NCBI RefSeq assembly: GCF_012935325.2
Contig: NZ_JABBYG020000001.1
Coordinates: 992,001-1,056,000, forward strand
Length of the DNA: 64,000 nucleotides
Direction: 5' to 3'
DNA from: Paenibacillus sp. PL91
GTDB taxonomy: Bacteria > Bacillota > Bacilli > Paenibacillales > Paenibacillaceae
A program made the position numbers and the translations under genes. Positions 44,268 to 53,134 of this stretch are shown in pieces (the stretch's first letter is position 1; each line of letters begins with the position of its first letter). The notes under the pieces were generated by a model. It searched no databases. It saw only the letters and a list, made by a program, of their open reading frames with translations, and was not told the DNA's origin.

Positions 44268-46865
44268 TTACTGGAACAGTTTTTTAGCCATAGCCGCGAG
44301 ATCTTCGATATCGATTTTGCCATCATGGTTCAAATCCGCTTTGCTGTACTGATCCCAATTCGCATCCACAGATGTTTTGCCGTACGCCGCGGAAATAATA
44401 GCAAGGTCGCCAATGGAGTATTTGCCGTCTTCGTTCAAATCTCCTGAATGATCCACGCCGACAATTTGAATGCTGTGAGAAGCTCCCTCCAGCTGGAACT
44501 CCTCGCCCTCGCCGTCCGCCAGAATGGAATCGGTCAAGGAGACGATTGTGGTGACGGTCTCCCCGGTTGCTTTCGCCTTGAAATGCAGCGTAAGCATATC
44601 ACCGTCCGCTTTGCCGTCGAGTTTCACGAGCAGAAGTCGAACCTGTCCTTGCGATGGTTTCTGACCGACAATTTTGACCTCTTCTGTTGCCTCTTCTGCA
44701 GACACGAATTCCAGCTGATCCGAGTTATAGTTGAAGGTTAGGTCTTGGGCATAGACAGACTGCTCAACATGGTTCAGACCGTACTTCACATTGAAGCTCT
44801 GTCCCGCTTGGATCTCGGAAGGCCCGGTAACGGATGCTTCAGGGGCTTCGGAACCAGCTACCCGCCCGAACACTTTGAAATCCCATAACGAATAGCCGTA
44901 CATTGTGCCTCTGGACGTGCCGTAAATCCGAACATATCTGGCTTCGGTTTCTTTGAATAGAACGATATCGAGGCCGCCGTCTCCAGTCGTCGTGCTGTAG
45001 ACATCGGCCCATTTCTCTCCGTCGTTCGATAATTGAATCTGGTAGGCTCTACCATAAGCGGCCTCCCAATCCAGATTGACGCGACTGATGCGGCTCGGAG
45101 CTCCTAGATCTGCCTGAATCCATTGCGGATCGGTAGATTCGGATGCCCAGCGCGTTTCGCCGTCGCCGTCATTTGCATCTGCCGCCGGGTGCGTGCTCTC
45201 CGAGGAAGAAGCGGTAATCGGTTTTCCTTGAGCCAGTTCAACCAGCTCCGGACCGTTTGGCGGCGTTAGGTCCAGCTCCGGATTGGCCAGATCAAGCTTA
45301 TACATCATCTGGTTGTAGTTGTAGCGTGGCATAGCGGGAGATTCCGTGAACATATTCGTGAAGGTTGCCTCGAAATAAAGGAAACGTCCCTCGTCCTTGA
45401 TGAAATATTCATGCTGGGAAGGATTATAGAAGGAATACTCGTTGTGGGTGATGATTCGTTTCGCAACTTTCCATGGTCCGTTTGGTGCAGGCGCTTCCGC
45501 AAACCAGATTTCGCCCAACAGCGATGTTCGGCCGAATTTCTCCTGACCGATCATCACGTAGCTTTGGCGATATTCATTCCATTCGACTGAGCTTTGGGCG
45601 AGTCGAATCTCGTCACCTGAATAGGCATCCTTCAGCTGGAAGTAACGTTCATCGTCTGACTTGATTAACCCGAGCTGGATCAGCTCTTTCTCCTGATCCT
45701 GGGTAAGCATTTGCGTATTCTTCTTCCAGCCCCATACCAGGTTTCCTTCGGCATCGCGCTCCAGCTGCGTGTTAGCCCCTTCATACGTCGTTCCCCGTGC
45801 AAGCGGCGTGAACGATTCGTATTTGGTGTAATCCACAATCGCATCCATCTTTGCCTCTACCCGAAGGTTCGGATACTGATGTTGGGTGAAAATATAAAAC
45901 CCTTTGCCGCCATCCTCGTAATAAGTCCCTTGTCCGTCCTTGCCTGCATAACGCCAGTCGCTCGTTCCTGGGAATTGGACAAGCTGCTCGAACTCTTGTT
46001 TCTCGTCGTTGAAGATGAGAATGCCGTAAGAATTAGGTTCGGGTTTATGCGTGCTGTAAGCGGCCAGCAGCCGTTCCTCGCCGTTCTCGTCTTCTACGGT
46101 CATCAGACCGAATATCCAAGCAATGTTCGCTCCGTCGGGAAGCGGGGGAACCAGACTTTTCACAAAGCCGTCCTCGCGGGTAATATAATCCAGATCGACG
46201 CCGACATCGAGATCGAGGCCTTGACTCGGCAGCTTTGACGTCGCTCCCGTCACGCGGAAGTTCCCGAGCGGGTAAGCCGCGCGATCCGTATCGCCCCAGA
46301 ACCAGTACAGCTTATCCTTGTATTCGATCGTCTGGACGGAATCCTGGCCCATGACCTTGCCGTTCAGAAGCGGCTCATCAATTAGCGTAGTTTCGCCGAG
46401 CAGGACGCTGTCCCGGTAGATGCCTTGGCCGGTTACCCGGTACAGGCGCTCGGCGATGTTGATCCGGTTCATCGTAAGCATAGCGCTTCCGCCCGGCGTC
46501 ACGTCGATTGCTTGGCCGCGATTGCCGAACATATCGGTAGGAACTTCATATCCATGGCTGTACATGTGGAAGAAAACCGTTTGATTCATCAGTCCTGGTT
46601 CGTCAAAGGCGACGTAACCGGCACTGTCCGTGTAATAGCGGATGTTGTTCGTCGTCTTCAACTCCACAGCCGGGATGCCCCGCCCCGTCTCGGCGTCGAT
46701 GACTTGAATTTTGAACAGTTCCTGATTGTAAACCTGGCTTTGCGCTGGTGTTAGGTCAAGATTGCCTTCTGACTCGCTTGCCGACGCCATATTACCAGGG
46801 AATATCGCCACTGCAAGCATGACGCTTGCCATAATTCCAGATGCTTTTCGCAGATTAAATCGCAT
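44268..46865 (-). CDS. Secreted protein with discoidin, cohesin-like and dockerin domains
   Basis: 865 residues. Signal peptide ending ASA. Residues 50-540 form a domain shared with the next gene: a small Ig-like part (FKIQVIDAETGRGIPAVELK) and a probable beta-propeller (YWFWGDTDRAAYPLGNFRV) with a glycoside-hydrolase 43-like look. Then a discoidin domain (ITASSSESTHPAADANDGDG ... WDFKVFGR), a cohesin-type sandwich (SEIQAGQSFNVKYGL...) and a type I dockerin with two calcium loops (DLNEDGKYSIGDLAIISAAY, DLNHDGKIDIEDLAAMAKKL). The substrate is unknown. GGAGG precedes ATG 46865. It is a tandem duplicate of the 48894 gene. Confidence 0.8.
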   Translation of the reverse strand: MRFNLRKASGIMASVMLAVAIFPGNMASASESEGNLDLTPAQSQVYNQELFKIQVIDAETGRGIPAVELKTTNNIRYYTDSAGYVAFDEPGLMNQTVFFHMYSHGYEVPTDMFGNRGQAIDVTPGGSAMLTMNRINIAERLYRVTGQGIYRDSVLLGETTLIDEPLLNGKVMGQDSVQTIEYKDKLYWFWGDTDRAAYPLGNFRVTGATSKLPSQGLDLDVGVDLDYITREDGFVKSLVPPLPDGANIAWIFGLMTVEDENGEERLLAAYSTHKPEPNSYGILIFNDEKQEFEQLVQFPGTSDWRYAGKDGQGTYYEDGGKGFYIFTQHQYPNLRVEAKMDAIVDYTKYESFTPLARGTTYEGANTQLERDAEGNLVWGWKKNTQMLTQDQEKELIQLGLIKSDDERYFQLKDAYSGDEIRLAQSSVEWNEYRQSYVMIGQEKFGRTSLLGEIWFAEAPAPNGPWKVAKRIITHNEYSFYNPSQHEYFIKDEGRFLYFEATFTNMFTESPAMPRYNYNQMMYKLDLANPELDLTPPNGPELVELAQGKPITASSSESTHPAADANDGDGETRWASESTDPQWIQADLGAPSRISRVNLDWEAAYGRAYQIQLSNDGEKWADVYSTTTGDGGLDIVLFKETEARYVRIYGTSRGTMYGYSLWDFKVFGRVAGSEAPEASVTGPSEIQAGQSFNVKYGLNHVEQSVYAQDLTFNYNSDQLEFVSAEEATEEVKIVGQKPSQGQVRLLLVKLDGKADGDMLTLHFKAKATGETVTTIVSLTDSILADGEGEEFQLEGASHSIQIVGVDHSGDLNEDGKYSIGDLAIISAAYGKTSVDANWDQYSKADLNHDGKIDIEDLAAMAKKLFQ

Positions 46866-46896
46866 ACCACTTCTTCCTCCGATCATAATCCATTAT

Positions 46897-47190
46897 TTGT
46901 TCTATGGGGTCCATCTGCTTCGTAATCCCATAACGAATAACCATGGTGCGTGACTCTTGTCGTACCGTTCATCCGCACCTATTTGGCTTCCGCATTCTTC
47001 AGCTCGATTTCGTCAATGCCTCCGTCACCGTTCGTCGTGCCGTACACATTGGTCCAGTTCCCCCATCGGCGGATACCTGAATCTGATACCCGCTAGCGTA
47101 AGCTGCTTCCCAATTCTGTACGACTCGATCAATCAGGCTAGAATCGCCGAGATCAATCTGCAGCCATTGTGGTTCGCCTTAATCGGAAGT
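46897..47190 (-). pseudogene. Decayed discoidin tail of the duplicated secreted protein
   Basis: After the stop at 47191 the minus strand continues PQWLQIDLGDSSLIDRVVQN, then after a frameshift NWTNVYGTTNGDGGIDEIEL, a TAG, and YSLWDYEADG. This aligns block by block with the discoidin domain of the 46865 gene, but with at least three disabling changes and no cohesin or dockerin part. Confidence 0.75.
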
Positions 47191-48894
47191 TCAGCGTGTT
47201 GCGGGATCGCCGTTACTCTCATCAGCCGCTGGATGATTGCTTTTGCTTTCCGACGAGGATGCGATTATCGTCTTGCCTTGGGCAAGCTCGGTCACGGGAG
47301 GCGTTAAGCCGAGATCCGGATTAGCAAGGTCGAGCTTATACATCATCTGATTATAGTTGTAGCGAGGCGTGGGCTCGTTGTCCGTGTACGTATTCGTGTA
47401 GGTGGCCTCTAAGTAAATGTACCGTCCGCGGTCCTTGTCGAAAAACTCGTGATGGGCCGGGTTATAGAACGAGTAGTTGTCATGTGTAATGATTTTTTTT
47501 GCGGTTGTCCATGGCCCTTGAGGTAAAGGTGCCTCCGCATACCACATTTCTCCGAGCACCGATGTACTGCCACCCGTCTGCTGTCCGAACATAACGTAAC
47601 GATTCCGGTAGTCGTTCCATTCCACTGTGCTTCCGGAGAGCGTTACAACCGCATCGGTATCCACATCCTTCAGCTGGTAATAACGCGGATCGTCGGCATC
47701 GATGATTCCGAGGTTGATCAGCTCCCTCTCCTGTACCTGTCTGAGAGGAGCCGTATTTTTCTTCCAGCCCCATACGAGATTGCCTCCGGAATCTCGCTCG
47801 AGCGATGAGTTCGCCCCGTTGTAGGTTGTTCCCGGAGTAAGCGGGGTGAACGATTCATATTGCGTATAATCCTTAATCGCATCATAGTTCGCTTTGACGC
47901 GGAGATTCGGCATCTGATGCTCGGTGAATACCCAGTACCCTTGGCCGTTCTCTTCGTAATAGCTCGCTTGGCCGCCGGGGTGGCGCCAATCGGTTTTGTC
48001 CGGGAATTGAACGACAAGATCAAATTGCTCAGTCTCATCGTTGAATTCGAGAATGCCGAAGGCGCTGAACGGGTTATGCGTGCTGTAGCCAGCAAGCAGC
48101 TTCTCCTGTCCATTCTCATCCCTTACCGTCATCAAGCCGAATATCCAGGCGATGCCGGCTCCGTCAGGCAGCGGCGGCACCAGGCTTTTGACAAATCCGT
48201 CCTCCTTCGTGAAATAATCGAAGTCTACCCCTATGTCAGGGTCAAGGCCGCCTTTTCCCGGAAGTTCGGATGTAGCACCCGTCACGCGGAAGTTGCCTAG
48301 AGGGTAGGCTACTCTGTCCGTATCGCCCCAAATCCAGAACAGCTTATCGTTGTATTCAATCGTCTGAACGGAATCCTGGCCCATCACTTTCCCGTTCAGC
48401 AGCGGTTCCTGGATGGGGGACGTCTTGCCAATTATGACGCTGTCGCGATAAATGCCCTGACCGGTCAATCGGTACAACCGCTCGGCGATATTCACCCGGT
48501 CCATCGTCAGCGTAACACTCCCACCCGGCGTAACATCGACCGCTTTACCATGATAGCCGAACATATCCGCGGGTACCTTGTACCCATGACTGAACATATG
48601 GAAGAAGACCGTTTCATTCATAAGGCCCGGCTCTCGGAAGGCGACATAACCTGCGCTGTCCGTATAATAGGAAATGTGGTTAGTCGTCTTCAGCTCCACG
48701 GCCGGGATGCCCCGCCCGGTTTCGGCGTCGACGACACGGATACTGAAGGGCTCTTCCGTATAGGCCTGAATTTGCACGGGTTTGTTAGCACTTCCGCTTT
48801 CTGCTCTAACGGGCGTTAAGTTTCCTGGCAAGATGGCCATAACGAGCAAGCAGCAAGCCAACAATCCGGATGACTTCCTATGCTTAAATTGCAT
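47191..48894 (-). CDS. Secreted protein, truncated paralog of the cohesin/dockerin protein
   Basis: 567 residues. Signal peptide, then the same Ig-like plus propeller-like region as its neighbour (FSIRVVDAETGRGIPAVELK, FWIWGDTDRVAYPLGNFRVT), with most positions identical. It stops with SKSNHPAADESNGDPATR at the beginning of the discoidin domain. The domain missing at the end is still readable downstream, so the gene was recently shortened; the remaining part may still be functional. ATG 48894 follows GGGAGG. Confidence 0.8.
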   Translation of the reverse strand: MQFKHRKSSGLLACCLLVMAILPGNLTPVRAESGSANKPVQIQAYTEEPFSIRVVDAETGRGIPAVELKTTNHISYYTDSAGYVAFREPGLMNETVFFHMFSHGYKVPADMFGYHGKAVDVTPGGSVTLTMDRVNIAERLYRLTGQGIYRDSVIIGKTSPIQEPLLNGKVMGQDSVQTIEYNDKLFWIWGDTDRVAYPLGNFRVTGATSELPGKGGLDPDIGVDFDYFTKEDGFVKSLVPPLPDGAGIAWIFGLMTVRDENGQEKLLAGYSTHNPFSAFGILEFNDETEQFDLVVQFPDKTDWRHPGGQASYYEENGQGYWVFTEHQMPNLRVKANYDAIKDYTQYESFTPLTPGTTYNGANSSLERDSGGNLVWGWKKNTAPLRQVQERELINLGIIDADDPRYYQLKDVDTDAVVTLSGSTVEWNDYRNRYVMFGQQTGGSTSVLGEMWYAEAPLPQGPWTTAKKIITHDNYSFYNPAHHEFFDKDRGRYIYLEATYTNTYTDNEPTPRYNYNQMMYKLDLANPDLGLTPPVTELAQGKTIIASSSESKSNHPAADESNGDPATR

Positions 48895-49107
48895 AATCGT
48901 AAACCTCCCTTTTTTGTTCAATGCCTAAAAAATCAAACCTTCCTCCTTTCCTAGAATAAGGCGTCTCATTTACCCAGAGACTCGAATTTCCTTAAGAGAA
49001 CGGAATGTCGATTCTCTGCAAGTGCAGTCTACGCGAACGAAATACATCAATTTTACAAAAGCATCCGATTATTTATCCTTTTGAATTCCTTGCATCGGAT
49101 AACAAAA

Positions 49108-49130
49108 GCTGCCTTTCAACCCGGCAGCTC
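49108..49130 (-). terminator. Intrinsic terminator after the second SGNH hydrolase gene
   Basis: GCTGCC, nine-base loop, GGCAGC, then TTTTG on the minus strand, 14 bases beyond the stop. Confidence 0.65.
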
Positions 49131-49142
49131 GTGTTGGATTCT

Positions 49143-49820
49143 TTAATAACTTTCAACGCCGCTCATGCGTCTCCAGTCAAAGCCGATAGTCTGCAAGAAA
49201 GCGCGCGCGAGCAGCATATGGCCGGTCATGCTTGGGTGAACCCTATCAGAAGCTATCGCCGTAGGGTGCACATGCTCTAACATCGGAGCGAATACGGCTT
49301 GCGTATCCACGAACAACGCCCCGCAGCGCTCTGCCACCCTTCCGGCTGCCCGTCCGAATTCATCCATCCGCTTCCGCATCCGATCCTGAGTGTTCGGCTC
49401 CAGATAGAATGGCGTCATGATGACAAGTCCCTGCAGACCGGGAAGCACTGATTTCACGACTTCCTCCAACGTTTGTTCATATTCCTTAAGCGATAAGTGA
49501 GACTCCGGTATGGCAGGCTGATCGAAGTGCCGCCAGACATCGTTGATGCCGATCATGACCGTCAGCCAATCCGGCTTCAGCTCGAGCACGTCCGATTGCC
49601 ATCTCGCCTTCAAATCCCTGATCGTGTTGCCCCCGATTCCCATATTGGTGACTCGAATGGACAGTTCCGGATATGCGGCTTGCAGCATGGCATCCACCAG
49701 CGCCACGTACCCTTTTCCAACACCTTGGAACAGACCTTCCCCGTACGGGAATTTGCGTTCGCAATCCGTAATCGAATCCCCGATCATAACCAGCCGTTGA
49801 CCTTTTTCAAGCTTGATCAT
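49143..49820 (-). CDS. SGNH/GDSL hydrolase (carbohydrate esterase type)
   Basis: 225 residues with all four family blocks: VMIGDSITD (nucleophile Ser), NMGIGGNT, VMIGINDVW and SDRVHPSMTGH (Asp/His). This pattern and size match rhamnogalacturonan acetylesterase-like and other sugar deacetylases. No signal peptide, so it works inside the cell, probably after import and together with the mannosidase upstream. GGGAGG precedes ATG 49820. Distance to the mannosidase stop is 18 bases: same operon. Confidence 0.9.
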   Translation of the reverse strand: MIKLEKGQRLVMIGDSITDCERKFPYGEGLFQGVGKGYVALVDAMLQAAYPELSIRVTNMGIGGNTIRDLKARWQSDVLELKPDWLTVMIGINDVWRHFDQPAIPESHLSLKEYEQTLEEVVKSVLPGLQGLVIMTPFYLEPNTQDRMRKRMDEFGRAAGRVAERCGALFVDTQAVFAPMLEHVHPTAIASDRVHPSMTGHMLLARAFLQTIGFDWRRMSGVESY

Positions 49821-49838
49821 CTTAGCGCCTCCCTACCT

Positions 49839-52800
49839 CTATCCATTTAAAGACAGTCGTATCGTCTTCACTTCGAATGGACGGAAACGAAGCGACAGGC
49901 TGCCGTTCCTGCATGGCAATTCCACTATGTTTCCCTCCAGCATGTCAGTCTCGTAGGCTACATTCACCGGCAATCCGGCATGCAAACCGCAAGACACCGA
50001 AGCTCCTTTGCTCTCGTATAATCGGACGATCCAATCGCCCGAGCCATCCTCGGCTAACTTCATTGTCTCTGCAATGACCGTATCCCGATCGACTTGAAGC
50101 AGCGATTGTTCCGCTACCCGGCTCCCTTGCGGCGTAAGGCTGACAGGATAATTCAGCTCGTAAGCTTCCCGAACAACGGGACTGTCAAGGAACGATCCGT
50201 TCCACACCAGGAACCCGAATGTAAACTGGTGCGTGCCTTGATCGGACGTTTCATCCGGGTATGTTGGCGACCTTAGCAGAGTCATGCTCATCAAATGATC
50301 CTGAATCGATATGCCGTATTTGCAATCGTTCAGCAGCGCGAATCCGCGGTTCGTCTCCGCTAATGCCGACCACTTATGCTGGCATACCTCGTAACGGTCT
50401 GCGTCATGGGGTCGAGAGGCATGATTCGGCCGTTTGACGTAGCCGAACTGAATCTCCTGCATCGACTCGTTCGCATGGACGCGGACAGGGAAGTCAACGC
50501 GGAGCATCTTGTTCGTCTCGTTCCAGTGAACAGTCGTATGGAATTCGATTCGCCGGCTGCCGGAACGGAGTTTAATGTCCTGAACCATCGTCGACTGATG
50601 AAGCTTCCGCTCGACGCGGATCGCCGCAAAGAGCGGACCATTCGCCGTAACGGTAATGTCCGCCTTATCGGTCAATTCAACAGGAGACATGCGGTAACGA
50701 CGGTCGATCTCCCACGCATCGAAGGCTGAAGGCTGATCGCGGTACATCTTCATGACGTTGCATGCATGTGCCGCCCATTCAGACCCGGTTTCTTTGTCAA
50801 CGATGCTGATCAGCTCGCCCCGTTCGTTAATGACAATCGTCATATATTCGTTCTCCATGCGGGACGCGGTTGCCGTCAAGGCTGCGCGCGCTGCAGCTGG
50901 CTTGCTTGCATCGCTGACCGAGTAAGTCGCCCATCCCACGGAAGGTGCTTCGACCTCGGCGTACAAGCAGCCGTCATATCTTTGAACAGGAATCGCTTGC
51001 CCGCTTTGGTCTGCAATGCCGTCAACGCCGTCCGGCAGCGCCACAAGCTCTCTCCTGTGCCAGGACAAGGAGTTGAACACCGTGATGCCATCACGTTCCC
51101 CATCCGCCAATTTTTGTCTCGTGCCTGCAGCCATGTCAAAGACGGTCTCGTTCAACGCCGCAAGCTCTGCTTGCGCTTCTTCATGAACGCGATGAATAGA
51201 GGTCCCAGGCAAAATGTCATGGAAATGCTGAAGCAGCAGCCGTTTCCAAAGACGATCCATTTCCTCGTAAGGGTACTCCTTGCCCTGAAGCTTCTGCGCG
51301 GCCGCGCCCCATATTTCAGTTTCGCGGAAACCGATCTCCGCCTTGCGGTTCAACTGCTTCAACTTCGCTTGCGTCGTATACGTCGCCCTATGGGCCGGAT
51401 AATACAGCTCCCCGACGTATTTGGCATTAGGCAGCCCACGCTCAATCTGATCGTGAAAATATTCAATCGGCGAACCATGCTTGGTACGCGGAACGCCTTC
51501 CAAATTGTGGAGACGTCTCAGAAACTCCAGGTCATCCCGGTTCGCCCCGCCTCCGCCGTCACCATGACCGAATTGCACAAGCCGAGTCGCAATATCGTCC
51601 TTCTGCACGCGATCATTCCATTGATTAATGAGGAATGAAGGATTAACCCGAATCGGATAATCGCCGTAATCGAGAAGATGCGTCAAGATTTGCGTGCCGT
51701 CAATGCCCTCCCAGAGGAAGGTGTTGTACGGGAACGGATCCACGACATTCTCGTAGGTCTGGAACATCTTCACGGAAGCAAAAAAACGAAGACCGCAGCC
51801 TTTCATAATTTGCGGCATGTTGCCGGAATAGCCGAATACATCGGGCAGCCAAAGCATTTCGTTTTCCTTGCCGAATTCCTCCAAGAAAAACCGCTTGCCG
51901 TGAACGAATTGACGGATCAAGCTTTCCCCTGCCGGCAGGTTCGTGTCGGACTCTACCCACATCCCGCCTTCCGGAATAATCCGCCCCTCCGCTACGCGTT
52001 TTTTGATCCGTGCGTACAGCTCTGGATACAAATCTTTGGCCAATTGAAACAAATACGGCTGGCTTTGCGTGTACCGATAGTCGGGATATTCCTCCATTAA
52101 TGAGAGCTGGTTGGACATGGTGCGGGCAATTTTCCGTTTAGTTTCTTCGATCGGCCAGAGCCAAGCAATATCGAGATGAGACTGGCCCATCAGGTACAGC
52201 AAAGGAGAGGTCGATCCATTCACGCACGCCAGGTACGGCTCCATCAGCTTACGGCACTGCTTAACGTTGTCCGTCAGCACCTCCCCCCGCAGACTAAAAT
52301 CGATCATTGCGATCACTTGATGCATGCAACGGTTGATTTCCGACGCGCGTAGAGAATTCGAATCGATATGTTCACGGACTTGCCATAAGCATTCTAAATC
52401 TATAAAAAATTGATAGATTTCTTCTTCGAACACGCATAGATACGATGAACCGAACACAGGCTGCCGATTCGAATGACCGGCATACGCTTCAGCGACGATT
52501 TCGAACGTTTCGCCGGCTTTCGCGCTTCGGGTCAACGTCACGCTATCATGCTGAAGATCAAGAGCGCCTCGTACGACCCCATTCATATAGATTGTCGCTT
52601 CCGAGCCGAAATCGGCCAAAGCGACCAACCGTTTGCCTTCTGCTTCAGGAGGTACAGTTATCGAGGCTCTGAGCCAAGCATAGATCCAATTGCCGCCCCA
52701 TCGGTCTCCCACTTGCATAGGCTCGAAGCGGTAATCCCCTATTTTCATATAAGACAGGCGTTCCTTCGTTTCAAAACCAGCGAATTCGACCGGTGCGATT

Positions 52801-52886
52801 TTAGTATAAATCCATCTGTTTTTTTCCTTCAGCAGCTTCTCGACAAGATACTGAATCTCTGATTTCGTATTCAAGATTCTGCTCAC
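49839..52886 (-). CDS. GH38 alpha-mannosidase
   Basis: 1015 residues, normal for the bacterial family. An N-terminal galactose-binding-like sandwich is followed by the GH38 barrel: GQSHLDIAWLWP (234-245, zinc ligands His and Asp) and LWLPDVFGYSGNMPQI with Asp 349 as nucleophile, a helical linker (LLQHFHDILPGTSI) and a C-terminal beta-super-sandwich. It removes alpha-linked mannose; cytoplasmic. The GTG start at 52886 has only a weak ribosome binding site, so the exact N-terminus is uncertain. It is in one operon with the SGNH hydrolase and downstream of the LplABC-like importer. Confidence 0.92.
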   Translation of the reverse strand: MSRILNTKSEIQYLVEKLLKEKNRWIYTKIAPVEFAGFETKERLSYMKIGDYRFEPMQVGDRWGGNWIYAWLRASITVPPEAEGKRLVALADFGSEATIYMNGVVRGALDLQHDSVTLTRSAKAGETFEIVAEAYAGHSNRQPVFGSSYLCVFEEEIYQFFIDLECLWQVREHIDSNSLRASEINRCMHQVIAMIDFSLRGEVLTDNVKQCRKLMEPYLACVNGSTSPLLYLMGQSHLDIAWLWPIEETKRKIARTMSNQLSLMEEYPDYRYTQSQPYLFQLAKDLYPELYARIKKRVAEGRIIPEGGMWVESDTNLPAGESLIRQFVHGKRFFLEEFGKENEMLWLPDVFGYSGNMPQIMKGCGLRFFASVKMFQTYENVVDPFPYNTFLWEGIDGTQILTHLLDYGDYPIRVNPSFLINQWNDRVQKDDIATRLVQFGHGDGGGGANRDDLEFLRRLHNLEGVPRTKHGSPIEYFHDQIERGLPNAKYVGELYYPAHRATYTTQAKLKQLNRKAEIGFRETEIWGAAAQKLQGKEYPYEEMDRLWKRLLLQHFHDILPGTSIHRVHEEAQAELAALNETVFDMAAGTRQKLADGERDGITVFNSLSWHRRELVALPDGVDGIADQSGQAIPVQRYDGCLYAEVEAPSVGWATYSVSDASKPAAARAALTATASRMENEYMTIVINERGELISIVDKETGSEWAAHACNVMKMYRDQPSAFDAWEIDRRYRMSPVELTDKADITVTANGPLFAAIRVERKLHQSTMVQDIKLRSGSRRIEFHTTVHWNETNKMLRVDFPVRVHANESMQEIQFGYVKRPNHASRPHDADRYEVCQHKWSALAETNRGFALLNDCKYGISIQDHLMSMTLLRSPTYPDETSDQGTHQFTFGFLVWNGSFLDSPVVREAYELNYPVSLTPQGSRVAEQSLLQVDRDTVIAETMKLAEDGSGDWIVRLYESKGASVSCGLHAGLPVNVAYETDMLEGNIVELPCRNGSLSLRFRPFEVKTIRLSLNG

Positions 52887-52930
52887 ATCCCATAGTTTCG
52901 TCTTGAAGAAAAGACCTCTCTATCATTCGT

Positions 52931-53128
52931 TCAGCCCTCGAGCGATGACGCCCTCGTTGCTGATCCCTGCTTGTTGAACGGTCCGAGCGGCGAGTCGGAT
53001 AGCGCGTATGCGACCCGGTAATCCGGACCGGTCCATGCGCTCTCCGCCCACCTATAAACGTAACGGCCGTTCCGCTTCCGCATGCTGCGCCCTCTCGGTC
53101 TTTTTTTTCCGCAAGCCATTTGTATCAA
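52931..53128 (-). pseudogene. GH43 glycosidase fragment
   Basis: RNGRYVYRWAESAWTGPDYR then VAYALSDSPLGPFNKQGSA is the central motif of family 43 beta-xylosidase/arabinofuranosidase enzymes. Only about 50 residues of ~300 or more remain, without a proper start. It sits between the solute-binding gene and the mannosidase, where a functional GH43 gene probably once stood. Confidence 0.75.
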
Positions 53129-53134
53129 AAAGAC

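Noticed and set aside
50766..51638. A 290-codon plus-strand frame opposite the mannosidase
   Set aside because: It lies entirely within the GH38 coding sequence on the other strand and shows no domain pattern.
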